NCBI GenBank assembly: GCA_023444095.1
Contig: JAEZRP010000022.1
Span: 330,252 to 394,251, forward strand
Origin: Bacillota bacterium
GTDB taxonomy: Bacteria; Bacillota; Clostridia; Christensenellales; Aristaeellaceae
Reading direction: 5' to 3'
DNA length: 64,000 nt
The notes under the pieces were generated by a model, which saw nothing but the letters and a program-made list of their open reading frames with translations, made no database searches and was not told the origin of the DNA. The translations under genes were made by a program, and so were the position numbers. Shown in pieces: positions 16,893 through 23,956 of the stretch (position 1 is its first letter; each line of letters opens with the position of its first letter).

Positions 16893-17987
16893 TCAGAGAG
16901 ATCCGTCCTTGGTGGGGATTTTGGGAAACACCGTGATCATGGCGACGCTCTTTTTCCGCCGTTCGTAAAACGCGGCGAGCGCGCCCAGGGAAATGGCGCA
17001 GATCCAGCCGAGCATGGGATAGCCGACGCCGACGAGGCTTTTCAGCCCGGTCGTGCTCATGAGCGCGACGGCGGCGGCCGTCAGAAGCGCGCAGGCGGGG
17101 CGGCTGACGGCGCGCGAGAAGAGCGCCATGATCGAGCCGAGCGCGCAGGCGAGCACGGCGGCGCAGCCGACCCACATGACGTAGACGCAGACATAGTATC
17201 CGAAGACGCCCCAGCGCGCGGCGAGCACCACCGCGGGCAGATTGAGGCCCCAGAGATCGCGCCCGCCGCGCTGCAGCGCCCCGTTGAGAAGCGCCGCCAT
17301 GACGGCGAGGATTCCGCCGCAGGCGAGCCCGAAGCGCACGGCGCGCAGCCCCTGCGAGCGCGCGGCGGCGACGCCGCCCACCATCGCTGCCTTGAGAAAC
17401 GCGAACAGCGCGCCCAGCACGATCGCCACGGGGACGTTGCCGCGCATGTCAAACGTCGTTTCGGAAAGGTACGCCCCCGCGCGCGTCGGGCGCGGATCGA
17501 GGGCGAGCGCGAGGAAAAACAGCATGAACGCCGGGGTGATGACGACCCCGAGCGTCGCGAGCGGGCGCATGCCCCGGTAGGTGAGAAGCAGCGCGACCGC
17601 GAGCGCGAGCCCCGCCGAAACGAGGTGCGGCTGGCCCCCGTCCATGGCCAGCATGCCCAGCTCCCCCGCCGTCGAGAGCGCCACCGCGCCCATCATCAGC
17701 ATCAAGAGCGCGTGGACGACCGCCATCGCGTCGCCGCAGCGGGCGTCGAGCTTCTTGTAGTAAATCCCCGGCAGGTTCCGCGCGCCCGTATCGATCGCGA
17801 AATGGCAGAGCATGCCCATCAGAACGCCGAAAAGCCCCGCCGCGACCGCGACCGCGATCCACGAGGCCCAGCCCGTCACCGCGAAAAAGCTCGCGACCTC
17901 GCGGCCGGAGGAAAACGCCGCGCCCGCGACCGCCGCGTTCACCGCGCACGCCGCGACGAGCTCCTTTGGCAGCCTCTTCCCTTTCAT
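16893..17987 (-). CDS. YkvI-family integral membrane protein
   Basis: About 364 residues with ten or so predicted membrane helices and no signal peptide. It starts MKGKRLPKELVAACAVNAAV, and the first helix has AGAAFSSGREVASFFAVTG, a pattern of LeuT-fold relatives in the YkvI group. Family members are uncharacterised, and a transport role is inferred from fold. GTG codons at 17996 and 17993 could also start translation. I chose the ATG at 17987, although the ribosome binding site is weak for all. It is transcribed alone, ending at the terminator at 16734-16764, and diverges from the serine hydrolase gene. Confidence 0.8.
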   Translation of the reverse strand: MKGKRLPKELVAACAVNAAVAGAAFSSGREVASFFAVTGWASWIAVAVAAGLFGVLMGMLCHFAIDTGARNLPGIYYKKLDARCGDAMAVVHALLMLMMGAVALSTAGELGMLAMDGGQPHLVSAGLALAVALLLTYRGMRPLATLGVVITPAFMLFFLALALDPRPTRAGAYLSETTFDMRGNVPVAIVLGALFAFLKAAMVGGVAAARSQGLRAVRFGLACGGILAVMAALLNGALQRGGRDLWGLNLPAVVLAARWGVFGYYVCVYVMWVGCAAVLACALGSIMALFSRAVSRPACALLTAAAVALMSTTGLKSLVGVGYPMLGWICAISLGALAAFYERRKKSVAMITVFPKIPTKDGSL

Positions 17988-18083
17988 CTTCACCACCGCC
18001 TTGCGTCACCAGTCTATGCGGAGCGCGCGGCCCCGCATGCGTGATTGACGCGGCGTGTTATAATGACCAAAGGGGGTGGCGGA

Positions 18084-18959
18084 ATGAATCTGAATCCATT
18101 CATGGAGGCGACGCGGGACAAAGGCATGCTCGGCGTCATGGCGATCCAGGACGGCGAGGTGATCGCCGAGGGCTACACGGCGGACAGGGACAGGCGCAAC
18201 ATCTACTCGGGCACGAAGTCCTTTACCTCGGCGGCGGTGGGGCTGGCCGTGCGGGAGGGGCTTCTCTCCCTCGACGAGCGGATCGTCGACTGCTTCCCGG
18301 ACGAGGTTCCGGAAAGGCCGTCCGACAATCTGCTGCTTCTGCGGGTGCGCGACCTTCTGACCATGCAGATGGGCCACGACCGCGAATACCTCATGGGCTA
18401 CGAGCGCCCGTTTCTGCAGTTCAACGACTGGCCGCGCTACGTGCTCCGGCAGGAGATCCCCGTGCGGCCCGGAACGGCGTTCTTCTACGACAACGCGCCG
18501 CCCTACCTCGCGGGCGTGCTCGTCGAGCGGCGCGCGGGCTGCGACCTCGCGGACTACCTGTACCCGCGGCTGTTTCTGCCGCTGGGGATTCCGAAGCCCA
18601 CCTGGGAGCGCGACCCGGACGGGCACGCGTTCGGCGCGGGCGGGATGATGCTGGCGCTGTGGGAATTCGCGCGCTTCGGCCAGCTCTACGCGCAGGGCGG
18701 CGTCTACCATGGCAGGCGGATTCTGGACGAGGCGTGGGTCCGGGAATCGGCGGAAAAGCACGCCGAGACGCGGGAGCACGGCTACGGCTACCTGTTCTTT
18801 CGCGGGCCGCATGGCTCCTTCAGCGCGAACGGAAAATACGGCCAGTTCTCCGTGATCTTCCCGGAGAAACGGGCCGTAATTGCCGCCGTGAGCGAGTCGC
18901 GCGACGGGGACGCGATCCGGAAGGGGATCTACGAGCTACTGTACCCGCAGCTTCATTAG
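18084..18959 (+). CDS. Serine hydrolase of the beta-lactamase/penicillin-binding fold
   Basis: A 291-residue class-C-type serine hydrolase (PF00144). The SxxK nucleophile is S-G-T-K in IYSGTKSFTSAAVGLAV near residue 46. The second motif is Y-D-N in FFYDNAPPYLAGVL instead of the usual YxN tyrosine-serine-asparagine, and HGYGYLFFRG holds the place of the KTG/HxG element. No signal peptide is seen, so it probably acts in the cytoplasm, as an esterase or peptidase. The frame opens 13 codons earlier, but GGGGGTGGCGGA precedes the ATG at 18084. The substrate is unknown. Confidence 0.85.
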   Translation: MNLNPFMEATRDKGMLGVMAIQDGEVIAEGYTADRDRRNIYSGTKSFTSAAVGLAVREGLLSLDERIVDCFPDEVPERPSDNLLLLRVRDLLTMQMGHDREYLMGYERPFLQFNDWPRYVLRQEIPVRPGTAFFYDNAPPYLAGVLVERRAGCDLADYLYPRLFLPLGIPKPTWERDPDGHAFGAGGMMLALWEFARFGQLYAQGGVYHGRRILDEAWVRESAEKHAETREHGYGYLFFRGPHGSFSANGKYGQFSVIFPEKRAVIAAVSESRDGDAIRKGIYELLYPQLH

Positions 18960-18963
18960 CCCG

Positions 18964-19800
18964 TCAGTCCTCCGGCTTGTACTTGTCGTCGAGCATGCTC
19001 ATGCCGTACGCGAGCGCCGCGCCCGCGAGGCAGGAGAGAAGGCTGTAGACGCCGCCGATGGCGAGATAGTTGAAATCAAACGGCACGATGGCGAGCGTGG
19101 AGGCGAACACCACGCCGAGGATGATGTGATAAAGCGAGGCGTACGCGCGCGCGAAGATGAAGTTCATGAGCTTCGAGAGGAGAAGCACGCACGCCACGAC
19201 GCCGAGGAACAAAGGCACGATCACGCCGAAGTTCAGATCCTTGATGCCGCCCGACATCGGCTCGTAGAGGTTCATATAGAGAAGAAGGTTCGAGGGGCTG
19301 AGGCCCGGCACGATGATGCCCAGCCCGATGAGGAAGCCCGCGAGCAGCCAGGTAAACAGGTTCTCGGGAAGGTTCGCGAACCGGGTGTTCGCGAGGAGCT
19401 TCAGGAGGAAGTACGCGAGGGCCGTCACGACGAGCATGAGCGCGACGTGAAATGCCTTCCTGCCCTGCTTGCCCGATTGTTTCAGGAGCGCGGGCACCAT
19501 GCCGACCACGCAGCCGATGAAGAACCAGGTGGAATAGGTGGCGGCGTTTCCGAGCATGTAGCTCACGACGAACGAGAAGCCGAAGATGCCCGCGCAAGCG
19601 CCGAGGCCCACGGGGAGGAAGAAGAGCACGTTTTTCCGAAAATCCTTTGTGATGTTCGAGAGGAAGGAAATGATCCTCTCGTAGATGCCAAAGACGGCCG
19701 CCAGCGCGCCCCCGCTCACGCCGGGCAGGATAAACCCGCTCCCGATGAAGATTCCCTTGACGAAGCGCAGGATCCAGTCCGCCCGCTTTTTGACGTTCAT
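18964..19800 (-). CDS. DUF368 membrane protein (polyprenyl-phosphate transporter type)
   Basis: 278 residues with about eight membrane helices. The family hallmark FIGSGFILPGVSGGALAAVFGIYE near the N-terminus is repeated as a second PGLSPSN element (GLGIIVPGLSPSNLLLYMNLYE) after residue 150, indicating an internal duplication. DUF368 proteins have been reported to recycle undecaprenyl phosphate across the membrane (PopT), and that role is inferred here from family. The ATG at 19800 has GGGAGGA ahead of it. The 25 upstream in-frame codons are not part of the domain. It converges on the serine hydrolase with only four bases between. Confidence 0.85.
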   Translation of the reverse strand: MNVKKRADWILRFVKGIFIGSGFILPGVSGGALAAVFGIYERIISFLSNITKDFRKNVLFFLPVGLGACAGIFGFSFVVSYMLGNAATYSTWFFIGCVVGMVPALLKQSGKQGRKAFHVALMLVVTALAYFLLKLLANTRFANLPENLFTWLLAGFLIGLGIIVPGLSPSNLLLYMNLYEPMSGGIKDLNFGVIVPLFLGVVACVLLLSKLMNFIFARAYASLYHIILGVVFASTLAIVPFDFNYLAIGGVYSLLSCLAGAALAYGMSMLDDKYKPED

Positions 19801-19879
19801 CCGCTTGTCCTCCCAAACGATATCCGTTTTTACTGATTCGACGCGCGAATCGCTTTTCCTGCCGCGCGAAACCATAACG

Positions 19880-19909
19880 TTGACCGATCCAAAGCATCGG
19901 TGGTATCAT
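19880..19909 (+). promoter_or_regulatory. Promoter of the VOC/phosphatase gene pair
   Basis: TTGACC (19880-19885), an 18-base spacer and TATCAT (19904-19909), 33 bases before the start codon of the VOC gene. Confidence 0.65.
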
Positions 19910-19942
19910 ATGGTGGCATACAATCAAATGGAGGGAACTACA

Positions 19943-20302
19943 ATGAAGTTTCTATGGTGCACGATTCAGGTGAAGGATCTCGCGGCGTCGGTGGCATTTT
20001 ACAGGGAGATCGTCGGGCTCGATGTCATGCGGCAGATGGACGGCCCGAACGGTCCGCGCATCGTCTTTCTCGGGAGCGAGGGAAGCCAGGTCGAGCTGAT
20101 CCAGTCGGCGAGCGACGCGATCGAGATCGGGAAGGACATCTCGCTCGGGTTCGAGGTCGCGTCCATCGAGGAGAAGATGGCGTTCCTTTCGGCGAAGGGA
20201 ATCCCCGTCGCGGCGGGGCCGTTCCAGCCGAACCCGCACGTGAAATTCTTCTACATCCTCGACCCGAACGGGCTGAAGATCCAGTTCGTCGAGCACGCCT
20301 GA
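19943..20302 (+). CDS. VOC-fold (glyoxalase/bleomycin-resistance-like) protein
   Basis: A 119-residue single vicinal-oxygen-chelate domain. The N-terminal half has CTIQVKDLAASVAFYREIVGL and an acidic ligand in QVELIQ. The C-terminal half has VKFFYILDPNGLKIQFVEH with another Glu. The first ligand position is Gln (TIQV), usual for some lactoylglutathione-lyase-like members. GGAGGG lies seven bases before the ATG. It shares a promoter with the phosphatase gene that begins three bases after its stop. Substrate unknown. Confidence 0.85.
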   Translation: MKFLWCTIQVKDLAASVAFYREIVGLDVMRQMDGPNGPRIVFLGSEGSQVELIQSASDAIEIGKDISLGFEVASIEEKMAFLSAKGIPVAAGPFQPNPHVKFFYILDPNGLKIQFVEHA

Positions 20303-20305
20303 GAA

Positions 20306-20920
20306 ATGGAATTCTATCTCATCCGCCACGGCGAGACGCCCCTGCGCTCCGCCGCGAACTACAACGCGCAGAAGCGCACGGCGGACCCGCCGCTGACCGC
20401 GAAGGGCGTCGAACAGGCGCGGCTTCTTTCCCTGCGTCTCGCGGACGTCGCGTTCGACCGGATCGTGGCGAGCGACCTCGTCCGCGCGACGCACACGGCG
20501 GCGATCCTCGCGGAGCATCGGCGCTGCGCGGTAAAGACCGATCCCCGGCTGCGAGAGATCGACATGGGCGAGTTGTACCACAGGGTGTGGGCGGACTTTC
20601 CGGCCCAGCGCGCGGAATTTCTGAAGCACGAGCGGGACGTGCCCTACCCCGGCGGGGAGTGCGGCGCGGACGTCTGGAAGCGGGCGTCCGCGTGCCTCGA
20701 AGACTTGCGCAAGGCGGGCGGGAGCCGGATCGCCGTCGTCTGCCACGGCGGGACGATCCGCGCGCTGGTCTGCGGCATCCTGCGCATTCCGCAACAGAGG
20801 CGGTTCTTCTTCGGCGATCCGCCGATCAACTGCTCGATTTCCATCGTGCGGATGAAGGACGGCGAGGCGCACCTTCACACGTTCAACGATTACGCGCACC
20901 TTGGAAACTTGTGCGAATAA
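20306..20920 (+). CDS. Histidine-phosphatase-family protein
   Basis: A 204-residue phosphoglycerate-mutase-like phosphatase. The phospho-accepting His is in LIRHGETPL (residues 5-13). ASDLVRATHTAAIL gives the second Arg. The acid is in LREIDMGELYHR, and the second catalytic His in VVCHGGTIRALV. It differs from alpha-ribazole phosphatase and cobalamin enzymes by context only, so the substrate cannot be assigned. It follows the VOC gene three bases downstream and is presumably cotranscribed. Confidence 0.88.
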   Translation: MEFYLIRHGETPLRSAANYNAQKRTADPPLTAKGVEQARLLSLRLADVAFDRIVASDLVRATHTAAILAEHRRCAVKTDPRLREIDMGELYHRVWADFPAQRAEFLKHERDVPYPGGECGADVWKRASACLEDLRKAGGSRIAVVCHGGTIRALVCGILRIPQQRRFFFGDPPINCSISIVRMKDGEAHLHTFNDYAHLGNLCE

Positions 20921-20960
20921 AAACGATCCATTCGATGGAAAGATTGACAGAGGGTCCATC

Positions 20961-20989
20961 TTTACATCATATCCGGGATATGATATAAT
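20961..20989 (+). promoter_or_regulatory. smpB promoter containing a perfect palindrome
   Basis: TTTACA (20961-20966), a 17-base spacer and perfect TATAAT (20984-20989). ATCATATCC-G-GGATATGAT (20966-20984) is a 9-bp perfect inverted repeat with one central base that fills the whole spacer. It is well placed to be an operator controlling smpB and perhaps ssrA. Confidence 0.8.
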
Positions 20990-21021
20990 GATCGTCCAGA
21001 GGAACGGGGGGAGGGTGCGGC

Positions 21022-21483
21022 ATGCGGCAGACGGACGTCAAGCGGATCGCGGAAAACCGGCGCGCGCGGCACGACTACTTCATCCTCGAGACCTGGGAGG
21101 CGGGCATCGAACTGAAGGGCACGGAGGTCAAATCCATGCGCCTTGGAAGGTGCAACCTCAAGGACAGCTACGCGGCCGTGCAGAACGGCCAGATCTACGT
21201 GCAGAACATGCACATCAGCCCCTACGAGAAGGGCAGCTTCTCGAACACCAACCCGCTTCGGCCCAAGCGCCTTCTCATGCACAAGAATGAGATCAGGAGC
21301 CTCAACGCCGACGTGATGCAGAAGGGATTTTCCATCATCCCCCTGCAGGTGTACCTGAAGGATGGAAAGATGAAGATGGAGATCGGGCTTTGCAAGGGCA
21401 AGAAGCTCTATGACAAGCGCGACGACATGGCCAAGCGCGACACCGACCGGGACATCGAGCGCGCCTTCGCGGACAGAGGGTAG
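21022..21483 (+). CDS. smpB: SsrA-binding protein SmpB
   Basis: It binds tmRNA and delivers it to stalled ribosomes for trans-translation. Its 153 residues are the normal length. It has the OB-fold core ARHDYFILETWEAGIELKGTEVKSMR, then HISPYEKG, RPKRLLMHKNEI and the basic C-terminal tail GLCKGKKLYDKRDDMAKRD, which becomes helical in the ribosomal mRNA channel. GGGGGGAGGG lies before the ATG. The tmRNA gene begins nine bases after its stop codon, so protein and RNA partner are probably on one transcript. Confidence 0.97.
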   Translation: MRQTDVKRIAENRRARHDYFILETWEAGIELKGTEVKSMRLGRCNLKDSYAAVQNGQIYVQNMHISPYEKGSFSNTNPLRPKRLLMHKNEIRSLNADVMQKGFSIIPLQVYLKDGKMKMEIGLCKGKKLYDKRDDMAKRDTDRDIERAFADRG

Positions 21484-21492
21484 GCTCCACAT

Positions 21493-21841
21493 GGGGGTGT
21501 ACTGGTTTCGACGGGGGTTCGGAGGACTTGAGTAGCGAGCGGCGGCCCTGTACCGCCCAACAACGGGAACAAAAACGAACTGACAACTACGAAAACGTAG
21601 CTTTCGCGGCTTAGTCCGTGAACGTCGACCCTAAGCCTCCTGCGGCGTAGGCAATCGGCGTCGCAAATGCAGGGAACCAGTCCGCTTAAGCTTTGCGGCG
21701 GGCGGGATTTTATGAAGCTACTGAAGCCGGAACGCCGTCCATGGCGGCCCGGTGGAGGGAATGTCAAAACGTGGACTGCGCTCGGAGAAGCTCTTGCCGT
21801 CTGGCTTTCGGACTGGGGTTCGACTCCCCACACCTCCACCA
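21493..21841 (+). ncRNA. ssrA: Transfer-messenger RNA (tmRNA)
   Basis: 349 bases. The 5' end GGGGGTG pairs with CCTCCAC before the 3' ACCA to form an alanine-tRNA-like acceptor stem. The T-arm is GGGGTTCGACTCCCC. The reading frame for the proteolysis tag ends DNYENVAFAA and stops with TAG at 21612-21614. The resume codon lies a few codons upstream (EQKRT- region) and I cannot fix it. Pseudoknot-like GC hairpins flank the tag (for example GGCGGCCCTGTACCGCC). The last 121 bases are duplicated 1.68 kb downstream, showing this 3' end served as an integration site. Smp-SsrA linkage confirms identity. Confidence 0.97.
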
Positions 21842-21845
21842 AAGA

Positions 21846-21890
21846 ACCCACCGTCAATTGATAAAAATCAGTTGACGGTGGGTTTATTTT
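21846..21890 (+). terminator. Rho-independent terminator of ssrA
   Basis: A 17-bp stem with one G-T wobble (ACCCACCGTCAAT... pairs with ...GTTGACGGTGGGT) and a four-base AAAA loop, followed by TTTATTTT. It starts four bases after the mature CCA end. Confidence 0.92.
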
Positions 21891-21935
21891 ATGGCAGAAT
21901 GGTGTTACAGAGTGTTTATACTATAGGAGATAAAA

Positions 21936-22646
21936 ATGAATCAAACAGGTATTGACTGGACGGATGCAAAAACGAACTTAAAACTTGAAGAGACTCTTTA
22001 TTTCTACACAAGAAACGATTATCTACTCATTAATAACTTGCTTGTCGGAAATATTGATTTTATGTGGGAAGTTGCCAATGTTGTGATTAATGATAACGTA
22101 GGTGTGCTTAGAGAGCATTATAACGGTGAGAGACCGCCGTTTGACGATAAAACCATTGCGTGGCTCAAAAAGCGGATATGGGAAAAGCTTGACAATAAGG
22201 CAAAAGCGGAAATACTAGAAATCGCCAAAAGTGATATTATGAATATTCTGAACGCGATGAAGCCGACAAAAAATAGCATTACACTCTACAGAATCATAAT
22301 AATTGACGACGAAGGTTCTCGACGGCCTTATACAAAATCCCTGAGTTACAACATTGGTGATATTATAGAGTTTAAGCATATTTCATCAACGTGTATGAAT
22401 TCGGGTTATGAAGAAAGCACAGGTCAGGAAGAAAAAACGGATTATGAGTTTTACAGATATGAGATAATCATTCCCGAAAACGGATTTGTTTTAGAGCTTG
22501 ACCCGCTTTGTCAGGAAAACGAGGTCCTTCTGCCGCCAATGAAGTGTAAAATTACAAATATACGTCGTGACAGCGGCAATGATAAGTGCAGGGGGGTAGT
22601 CGAGTTGGAGTATATGGAAAGACTACCTGTAGATATTTTTGAATAG
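21936..22646 (+). CDS. ADP-ribosyltransferase-like protein (candidate toxin)
   Basis: A 236-residue protein with low-GC codon use unlike the host genes. The second half carries the three elements of R-S-E-type ADP-ribosyltransferases: R119 in LYRI, S-S-T at residues 150-152 in FKHISSTCMN, and Glu-x-Glu at 194-196 in QENEVLLPP, followed by a KCKITNI strand. The first 110 residues are helical and unknown. There is no signal peptide, so it would act inside the cell or be delivered by a vehicle such as a phage. The partner gene begins 52 bases downstream. The assignment is by motif only, and the spacing fits the VIP2/exoenzyme-like fold (PF03496). Confidence 0.6.
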   Translation: MNQTGIDWTDAKTNLKLEETLYFYTRNDYLLINNLLVGNIDFMWEVANVVINDNVGVLREHYNGERPPFDDKTIAWLKKRIWEKLDNKAKAEILEIAKSDIMNILNAMKPTKNSITLYRIIIIDDEGSRRPYTKSLSYNIGDIIEFKHISSTCMNSGYEESTGQEEKTDYEFYRYEIIIPENGFVLELDPLCQENEVLLPPMKCKITNIRRDSGNDKCRGVVELEYMERLPVDIFE

Positions 22647-22698
22647 TAGCCCCGCGGCATAAGCATTTTCAGCAATTACAGACATACCGAGGTCGAAA

Positions 22699-23109
22699 AT
22701 GCGAGAGGTGGGTTCGCGCTTGGCAGACAAACTTATTTTTGATGAACTGGCGTTTTTTGCAAAGGTGAAACAAAGACCTGGTATGTATTTAGGTAAGAAA
22801 TCACTCCTCAGCTTAAGAGATCAGTTGTTTGGCATGACATTTGCATTCAGTGCATGTGGCCATCCTGACGCGCTGTACTATTTCACGACTTTTATAGAAA
22901 CATACAATAAACAGCTTCTCGAGCTGGACGGAAATGGATATGCCTGCTGGTGGAATCATCTAATATACACCAGTGGAAACTGTGATAACCTTGCGTTCGA
23001 TGCATTTTATACAAATTTTGAATCATACTTAAAAAGGGAGTATCAGCTTACCCTGCCGACAGAATTTTCAAGCAAAGCGAAGAAAGAGAATGAAACGGGG
23101 AGAGGCTAG
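22699..23109 (+). CDS. Small unknown protein next to the ADP-ribosyltransferase-like gene
   Basis: 136 residues, A+T-rich codons. I do not recognise a named family. The segment FAKVKQRPGMYLGKKSLLSLRDQL resembles the RPxMYLGxxSL opening seen in several small uncharacterised bacterial proteins. The remainder is rich in aromatic residues (YYFTTFIETYN, YACWWNHLIY). GAGGT precedes the ATG at 22699. A TTG at 22723 with GAGGTG nine bases ahead would also fit and would remove an odd eight-residue leader. As the second gene of a two-gene islet it could be an immunity or antitoxin protein, which is inference only. Confidence 0.6.
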   Translation: MREVGSRLADKLIFDELAFFAKVKQRPGMYLGKKSLLSLRDQLFGMTFAFSACGHPDALYYFTTFIETYNKQLLELDGNGYACWWNHLIYTSGNCDNLAFDAFYTNFESYLKREYQLTLPTEFSSKAKKENETGRG

Positions 23110-23191
23110 CGCTTACCCCGGGGTAGCATCAGTATCTCCGGTTCATCACCAAGGTGAGACTGCATCAAATTCTATGTCCAGAGTTACACCG

Positions 23192-23228
23192 AAAACCCCT
23201 TGATTTGATTGAGAAATCAAGGGGTTTT
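23192..23228 (+). terminator. Rho-independent terminator of the islet gene pair
   Basis: A perfect 15-bp stem (AAAACCCCTTGATTT / AAATCAAGGGGTTTT) with a seven-base loop and a terminal T-run. A near copy with a shorter loop lies at 23523-23552 directly behind the second ssrA end, so this hairpin is itself duplicated. Confidence 0.85.
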
Positions 23229-23385
23229 GTCATGCTCAAATGGGCGTATCATGCTGCCTATCAAAGTCGGCGTGCCGTCTTCGCCTCTTTCTCCCCCCTC
23301 TCGCCACGGTAGTAGGACCTTGTTCCACATTGCGAAGAATTCTCTCGGCCCGACGGAGATCGCGATCGTATTCCTTGCGTGGGAT
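23217..23385 (-). pseudogene. Holin gene remnant (C-terminal part)
   Basis: The minus strand encodes TIAISVGPREFFAMWNKVLL then PWREGGER, clearly related to the C-terminus of the intact prophage holin at 31881-32102 (TAISVGSAAFSAVWNGVLQPWLKGGE). The upstream half of the gene is absent, and the frame runs past the normal end into unrelated sequence. It lies directly against the duplicated ssrA end, where lysis genes of an integrated prophage would be expected. Confidence 0.75.
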
Positions 23386-23397
23386 TTCGGAAAGAGA

Positions 23398-23518
23398 CTG
23401 AAGGCGGAACGCCGTCCATGACGGCCCGGTGGAGGGAATGTCAAAACGTGGACTGCGCTCGGAGAAGCTCTTGCCGTCTGGCTTTCGGACTGGGGTTCGA
23501 CTCTCCACACCTCCACCA
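23398..23518 (+). repeat. Duplicated ssrA 3' end (attachment-site copy)
   Basis: 121 bases matching 21721-21841 with three visible substitutions, including CCA at 23516-23518. One change converts the T-stem to a G-U pair (CTCTCCAC versus CTCCCCAC). The copy lacks the 5' half of tmRNA, the pseudoknots and the tag frame, so it is not a functional tmRNA. Together with the intact end it forms a direct repeat bracketing 1.68 kb. Confidence 0.93.
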
Positions 23519-23522
23519 CACG

Positions 23523-23552
23523 AACCCCTTGATTGAGAAATCAAGGGGGTTT
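23523..23552 (+). terminator. Hairpin terminator behind the second ssrA end
   Basis: AACCCCTTGATT and AATCAAGGGG(G)TT pair around a GAGA loop, followed by TTTG. It is a near copy of the hairpin at 23192-23228, and both are followed by TGTCATGC. Confidence 0.75.
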
Positions 23553-23956
23553 GTCATGCAGGGGAGGAGGGAAAAGAGGACGTTCGCATATACAACAATT
23601 GGACACACAGGAGACTCGAGCTTATCGATTTTACTTTTGCTTTGAGCGTTCTCCGTTTGCCCAGATTTTATTGGCGCTATACTACTTATGTGAACCCAAA
23701 TTACATAGAAAAATGAGAGCAAACTTCCTTCTAAACGTCTACCAAACACCGTAAACGGATGAGCATTCTAAGCGTAAAGGTTTTTTATGTATTTTTGCCA
23801 TTTTAGGTCATAAAAATTATACAAAATTACATATTGTATTTATAGTTTACAAATGATACTATTTACTTAACATATACGCTATATCTGATGCTAAACGAGG
23901 ATCATCTTGAATATCACTTACTCTATACAATAAGCAGATTATCGGGGAGGTACTTT
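23553..23956. other. A+T-rich gap before the helicase-nuclease gene
   Basis: About 400 bases with no credible gene; short open frames here lack ribosome binding sites. It presumably contains the promoter of the helicase gene (several AT-rich -10-like hexamers around 23850-23885), but I could not settle on one -35/-10 pair. Confidence 0.5.

Larger units (their letters stand above)
21842..23518 (+). mobile_element. Degenerate genomic islet integrated at the ssrA 3' end
   Basis: The stretch between the true tmRNA end and a second copy of that end (23398-23518) is visibly A+T-rich and carries an ADP-ribosyltransferase-like gene, a small unknown gene and a holin-gene remnant. Elements that use tmRNA genes as attachment sites leave this layout: intact ssrA on one side, a duplicated 3' end on the other. 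No integrase gene is visible, so the element is probably a deletion remnant of a prophage or genomic island. Confidence 0.75.

Noticed and set aside
18045..18083. Upstream start for the serine hydrolase
   Set aside because: The 13 extra codons include the ribosome binding site of the ATG at 18084 and have no domain character.
23398..23518. The second ssrA end as a functional second tmRNA or split tmRNA part
   Set aside because: It lacks the 5' acceptor strand, tag frame and pseudoknots; it fits an attachment-site duplication.
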